Assembly (NCBI GenBank): GCA_905192935.1
Contig: CAJJMX010000016.1
Span: forward strand, 1-16,208
DNA from: an uncultured Mailhella sp.
Lineage (GTDB): Bacteria; Desulfobacterota; Desulfovibrionia; Desulfovibrionales; Desulfovibrionaceae
Direction of reading: 5' to 3'
DNA: 16,208 bases
The translations under genes and the position numbers were made by a program. Below are positions 12,937 to 16,208 of this stretch, one piece after another; positions within the stretch are counted from its first letter, which is position 1, and each line of letters opens with the position of its first letter. Below the pieces are notes generated by a model. That model searched no databases, had not been told where the DNA came from, and saw only the letters and a list, made by a program, of their open reading frames with translations.

Positions 12937-13668
12937 ATGTCTTTTCATATCATCCGCACGCATCGCCCCGGACATCAGCATCCGCTCGTTTTCCGTCTGA
13001 CCTCAGGTTTTCGCCGCTTTCAGCGCCGCTGGTATGACCCGGAGGAACAGCTGTTTCAGACTCTCAGGAACGGTCAGAATCCGCTGGCCCTCGTCATCGC
13101 CTGCTGCGATTCCAGAGTCGACCCCGTACTGCTTACCGACTGTCGCCCCGGGGATCTTTTCGTGGTGCGCAACGTGGCGAACCTCGTTCCCCCCTACGCG
13201 CCCGACGGCGGAAGACACGGCGTGAGCGCGGCTCTCGAATATGCGGTCAAGCATCTTGGGGTGCAGGACATCATCATTATGGGGCACGCCTGCTGCGGCG
13301 GCATACATGCTCTGGTGTCGGGAACCGAAGGCTCGGAGCGTGACGAGTTCATCGGCCCGTGGGTGGATGTGGCAAGGCATGCGCTGGAAAAGGTGGACGA
13401 GGCCATGCCCGGCGCGGACGAGACCGACAGAGCGCGTGCCTGCGAGCTGTGGAACGTGCGTCTTTCTCTGGAGAATCTTCTGACCTTTCCCTGGGTGAAG
13501 AGTGCGGTGGATGAGGGCAGACTCTCTCTGCACGGCTGGTACTTCGATCTGCAGAGTGGAGAGCTTCTGGAATATGACGCATCTCATGAGGCCTTTCGTC
13601 CGCTGGTGGGGCGTCCTCATCTTGGAGGGGCACGCCCCGCACAGACGGGATTGTCCCGTCGGTCGTGA
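12937..13668 (+). CDS. Beta-class carbonic anhydrase
   Basis: A 243-residue beta-carbonic anhydrase interconverting CO2 and bicarbonate. Zinc ligands are Cys56, His117 and Cys120, in CCDSR (56-60) and GHACCGG (116-122). The catalytic Asp58-Arg60 dyad is intact. RNVANLVPPY (78-87) and GVSAALEYAVKHLGV (95-109) are typical of the fold, as is the C-terminal strand HGWYFDLQSGEL. The first ~35 residues are not conserved. No signal peptide is seen, so it is probably cytoplasmic. Start: ATG 12937 with GAGG at 12928-12931; the frame is open far upstream, but that stretch is antisense to terC. It diverges from the terC unit. A poor promoter match (TTACAC 12888, TACTTT 12912) may drive it. No strong terminator follows; a 5-bp hairpin with a T-rich tail is at ~13667-13690. 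Confidence 0.93.
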   Translation: MSFHIIRTHRPGHQHPLVFRLTSGFRRFQRRWYDPEEQLFQTLRNGQNPLALVIACCDSRVDPVLLTDCRPGDLFVVRNVANLVPPYAPDGGRHGVSAALEYAVKHLGVQDIIIMGHACCGGIHALVSGTEGSERDEFIGPWVDVARHALEKVDEAMPGADETDRARACELWNVRLSLENLLTFPWVKSAVDEGRLSLHGWYFDLQSGELLEYDASHEAFRPLVGRPHLGGARPAQTGLSRRS

Positions 13669-13747
13669 ATGGTCACATTCTTCTTTTTCTCCTGATTTTC
13701 TTGGAAAAGAACAATGTCATTCTTTCTTTGAAGAGAAGGGAAAGGCA

Positions 13748-13776
13748 TTGACGCAGCGTCGTTTTGCTTCTAAGGA
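13748..13776 (+). promoter_or_regulatory. Weak candidate promoter with overlapping palindrome before nfnA
   Basis: TTGACG (13748-13753) is a good -35, but the sequence 17 bp later (TAAGGA, 13771-13776) is a poor -10. The -35 overlaps the perfect palindrome GACGC-A-GCGTC (13750-13760), a possible operator. It would give a ~155-nt leader before nfnA. Confidence 0.25.
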
Positions 13777-13937
13777 TAGTGGGAAAGGCTTCAGAACGTT
13801 TCTCGACTCCGGCATTTCTTTTCTCCCGGAGGATCTGCAGGCTGAGATTATGGCTGCGGGCTTCTCTGCAGGGGCGTGTTGCGTCCGTCGTTTCGACGTG
13901 CCGAAGCCGTTTTCCGACAAGGAGACATGGAGGTTTT

Positions 13938-14801
13938 ATGCCCACTAAAATTCTGCATAAGGAAAGACTGATTCCCGGGCGTACCAGCAAGCTTGTGCTG
14001 GATGCTCCGCAGATCGCCGCTACGGCCCGTCCCGGCCATTTCGTCATTCTCCGCGTGGACGAGAAGGGCGAGCGGTTCCCGCTGACCATCGCCGACACCG
14101 ACAAGGAACACGGCACCATCACCATCGTGTATCTGGTGCTCGGTCGTTCCACGCAGATGCTCGAAGAGCTGGAGGAAGGCCAGTTCATCCACGACGTGTG
14201 CGGACCTCTCGGCCGCGCGACCAACATTCAGCGCTTCGAAGCACCGAAAAAGGTCATCTGCGTGGGCGGAGGCACGGGCGTTGCCGCCATGCATCATATC
14301 GCCAAGGGCCACCATGAGGCGGGAAACTACGTCATTGCCTGCATCGGTGCGCGCAACAAGGACCTTCTGCTTTTCGAGAAGGAACTGTCCCTGTTCTGCG
14401 ATGAAGTGCTCGTATCCACGGACGACGGCTCCGAAGGCCGGAAGGGCATCGTGACCGATCTTGTGAAGAGTCGCCTCGACAGCGAAGGCGGCAACATTGC
14501 CGAAGTCGTGGCCGTGGGGCCCGTGCCCATGATGCAGGCCGTGGCCGAGCTCACGCGCGGATACGACGTGCCCACTACCGTGAGCCTCAACTCACTCATG
14601 GTGGACGGTCTCGGCATGTGCGGCGCCTGCCGCGTGACCGTGGACGGAGAAATGAAGTTCACCTGTGTGGACGGTCCCGAATTCGACGGTCACAAGGTGG
14701 ACTTTGCGGAACTGCGCAGCCGTCTCGGTTCGTTCCGTTCTCAGGAAGCCGTGGCCCGCGAACATCATCGCTGCAACTGTTTTGAAAAGAAGGAGGCCTG
14801 A
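13938..14801 (+). CDS. nfnA: NADH-dependent ferredoxin:NADP+ oxidoreductase, small subunit
   Basis: A 287-residue protein of the ferredoxin-NADP reductase/PyrK-like family. The flavin-binding beta barrel comes first, with RFPLTIAD (46-53) as the FAD motif; then a Rossmann half with GGGTG (110-114) and VGPVPMM (193-199) for NAD(H). A C-terminal [2Fe-2S] segment has Cys228, Cys231 and Cys243 plus Asp223 just before, in line with the Asp/Cys-ligated cluster reported for NfnA. With NfnB it forms the cytoplasmic electron-bifurcating NfnAB complex, coupling NADPH oxidation to NAD+ and ferredoxin reduction, or the reverse. The same proteins have been called sulfide dehydrogenase SudBA. Start: GGAGG at 13929-13933 (spacing only four; AAGGAG lies further upstream). 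nfnB begins two bases after its stop. Confidence 0.92.
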   Translation: MPTKILHKERLIPGRTSKLVLDAPQIAATARPGHFVILRVDEKGERFPLTIADTDKEHGTITIVYLVLGRSTQMLEELEEGQFIHDVCGPLGRATNIQRFEAPKKVICVGGGTGVAAMHHIAKGHHEAGNYVIACIGARNKDLLLFEKELSLFCDEVLVSTDDGSEGRKGIVTDLVKSRLDSEGGNIAEVVAVGPVPMMQAVAELTRGYDVPTTVSLNSLMVDGLGMCGACRVTVDGEMKFTCVDGPEFDGHKVDFAELRSRLGSFRSQEAVAREHHRCNCFEKKEA

Positions 14802-14803
14802 TC

Positions 14804-16198
14804 ATGAGTCAGGAAGTCACCCGCGGGGCCAAGATTCCCCGTCATGATATGCCCTGCCAGGCTCCCGAGGAACGCATCAGGAATTTCAATGAAGTCGCCC
14901 TCGGGTATACGGCTGAAATGGCCCATGAGGAAGCCACCCGCTGCCTTCAGTGCAAAAAGCCCATGTGCCGTACCGGCTGTCCCGTGGACATCGCCATTCC
15001 CGACTTCATTGCCGAAGTTGTGAAGGGCGACATCGACGAGGCAAGCCGCATCATCCACAAGTCCAGCAGCCTGCCTGCCGTGTGCGGCCGCGTGTGCCCT
15101 CAGGAAAAGCAGTGCGAAGGCAAGTGCATTCTCGGCAAGAAGGGGCAGCCCGTGGCCATCGGCCGTCTGGAACGCTTCGTGGCCGATCATGCCTCTGCCG
15201 AAAAGGCTCCTGAAATCAAAAAGTCCGGTCGTCGCGTGGCCTGCATAGGCTCCGGTCCCTCGTCCGTCACCTGCGCCGGCTATCTGGCCCGTCTCGGCGT
15301 CGACGTCACCATGTTTGAAGGCCTGCATGAGGCCGGCGGCGTGCTCATCTACGGCATTCCCGCCTTCCGTCTGCCGAAGAACGTGGTGGCCCACGAACTG
15401 GACGCCCTGCGCGCCATGGGCGTGGACATCCGCCTGAACCATGTGGGCGGCCGCACCGTCACCGTGGACGGCCTGTTCAAGGAAGGATACGACGCCGTGT
15501 TCATCGGCGTGGGCGCGGGCCTGCCGCATTTTCTCGGCGTGCCCGGGGAAAACTGCATCGGCGTCTCCTCGGCCAACGAATATCTTACCCGCGTGAATCT
15601 CGGCCGTGCCTACGCTTTCCCGGAATATGACACGCCCGTGGCTCCCGGCAGGCATGTCACCGTGTTCGGCGCGGGCAACGTGGCCATGGACGCCGCCCGT
15701 ACGGCGCTTCGTCTCGGCGCGGAAAGCGTGCACATCGTGTACCGCCGCACCCGTGCGGAAATGCCCGCCCGCGGCGAGGAAATCGAACACGCGCTCGAAG
15801 AGGGCGTGAAGCTTATCGAACTGGCCGCTCCCGTCCGTTTCCTTGCCGATGAGGAAAATCACCTTACCGGCGTGGAACTGCAGCGCATGGAACTCGGCGA
15901 ACCCGATGCTTCCGGCCGCCGCCGTCCCCGTCCCGTGGAAGGGCAGAACTTCATTCAGGAGACCGACCTTGCCATCGTGGCGCTCGGCACCCGTTCCAAT
16001 CCGCTCATGCTGGACTGCACTCCCGGCCTCAAGCTCACGGAACGCGGCTACATCGCCGTGGATGAAAACGGGGAGACCTCCATTCCCAACGTCTACGCCG
16101 GCGGCGATATCGTGACCGGCGCGGCCACCGTCATCCTGGCCATGGGCGCCGGCCGCCGTGCCGCCCAGAGCATGGCCCGCAGGATGGGACTGGAATAG
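14804..16198 (+). CDS. nfnB: NADH-dependent ferredoxin:NADP+ oxidoreductase, large subunit
   Basis: A 464-residue protein homologous to the small subunit of glutamate synthase (GltD type). The N-terminus binds two [4Fe-4S] clusters through Cys47, 50, 55, 59 and Cys94, 98, 104, 108. An FAD site GSGPSS (149-154) follows, then a second dinucleotide fold GAGNVAMDAAR (289-299) for NADP(H), and the C-terminal flavin motif YAGGDIVTGA (from 431). Its FAD is the bifurcating flavin in characterised NfnAB. The tight coupling with nfnA (2-bp gap, AAGGAGG at 14790-14796) distinguishes it from a stand-alone GltD, which would accompany gltB. The gene ends ten bases before the window edge, so its terminator is not visible. 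Confidence 0.93.
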   Translation: MSQEVTRGAKIPRHDMPCQAPEERIRNFNEVALGYTAEMAHEEATRCLQCKKPMCRTGCPVDIAIPDFIAEVVKGDIDEASRIIHKSSSLPAVCGRVCPQEKQCEGKCILGKKGQPVAIGRLERFVADHASAEKAPEIKKSGRRVACIGSGPSSVTCAGYLARLGVDVTMFEGLHEAGGVLIYGIPAFRLPKNVVAHELDALRAMGVDIRLNHVGGRTVTVDGLFKEGYDAVFIGVGAGLPHFLGVPGENCIGVSSANEYLTRVNLGRAYAFPEYDTPVAPGRHVTVFGAGNVAMDAARTALRLGAESVHIVYRRTRAEMPARGEEIEHALEEGVKLIELAAPVRFLADEENHLTGVELQRMELGEPDASGRRRPRPVEGQNFIQETDLAIVALGTRSNPLMLDCTPGLKLTERGYIAVDENGETSIPNVYAGGDIVTGAATVILAMGAGRRAAQSMARRMGLE

Positions 16199-16208
16199 CC
16201 GTCTCTTT

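Overview
The window looks like a chromosomal segment of a sulfate- or sulfite-respiring deltaproteobacterium of the Desulfovibrionaceae (Desulfovibrio/Bilophila/Mailhella-like). The strongest marker is a complete dsrC encoding the partner of dissimilatory sulfite reductase, with both redox cysteines at the C-terminus. The electron-bifurcating nfnAB pair, the GC-rich codon use and the ispE / tRNA-Gln / prs / rplY gene order fit this. The lineage is inferred from remembered protein features, not from a search.

Layout, left to right. (1) The C-terminal part of an acidic, low-complexity protein ends in a degenerate Hpt-like helical domain. It is followed by a universal stress protein gene with its own near-consensus promoter and a strong terminator. 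(2) A housekeeping block runs hisC, cmk (with an unexplained 119-residue C-terminal extension), ispE, tRNA-Gln(TTG), prs and rplY, and closes with a strong terminator. It links histidine synthesis, nucleotide kinase activity, isoprenoid precursors, PRPP supply and the 5S rRNA-binding protein L25. ruvC follows alone, between two copies of an imperfect direct repeat. (3) An ~850-bp stretch without a convincing gene turns extremely AT-rich and ends in a 24-bp palindromic site and a near-consensus sigma-54 promoter. Only ~45 bp past the promoter's predicted start lies a strong intrinsic terminator, before ychJ. This arrangement predicts a ~70-nt regulated small RNA or an attenuated ychJ leader and is the most unusual element here. 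(4) Next come dsrC, a secreted VWA-OmpA protein and a small secreted protein of unknown function, each followed by a hairpin. (5) After another ~830-bp geneless stretch comes a TerC/Alx-type membrane protein on the minus strand. It is headed by a full promoter and a yybP-ykoY-type (manganese) riboswitch with its terminator. A beta-carbonic anhydrase diverges from it. (6) nfnA and nfnB, the two subunits of the NADH-dependent ferredoxin:NADP oxidoreductase, close the window.

Functionally the window is mostly core metabolism. DsrC and NfnAB serve anaerobic sulfur respiration and redox balance, and carbonic anhydrase serves CO2/bicarbonate supply. The stress and metal-homeostasis genes (usp, terC) each carry their own control element. 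No CRISPR array, insertion sequence, phage gene or rRNA was seen.
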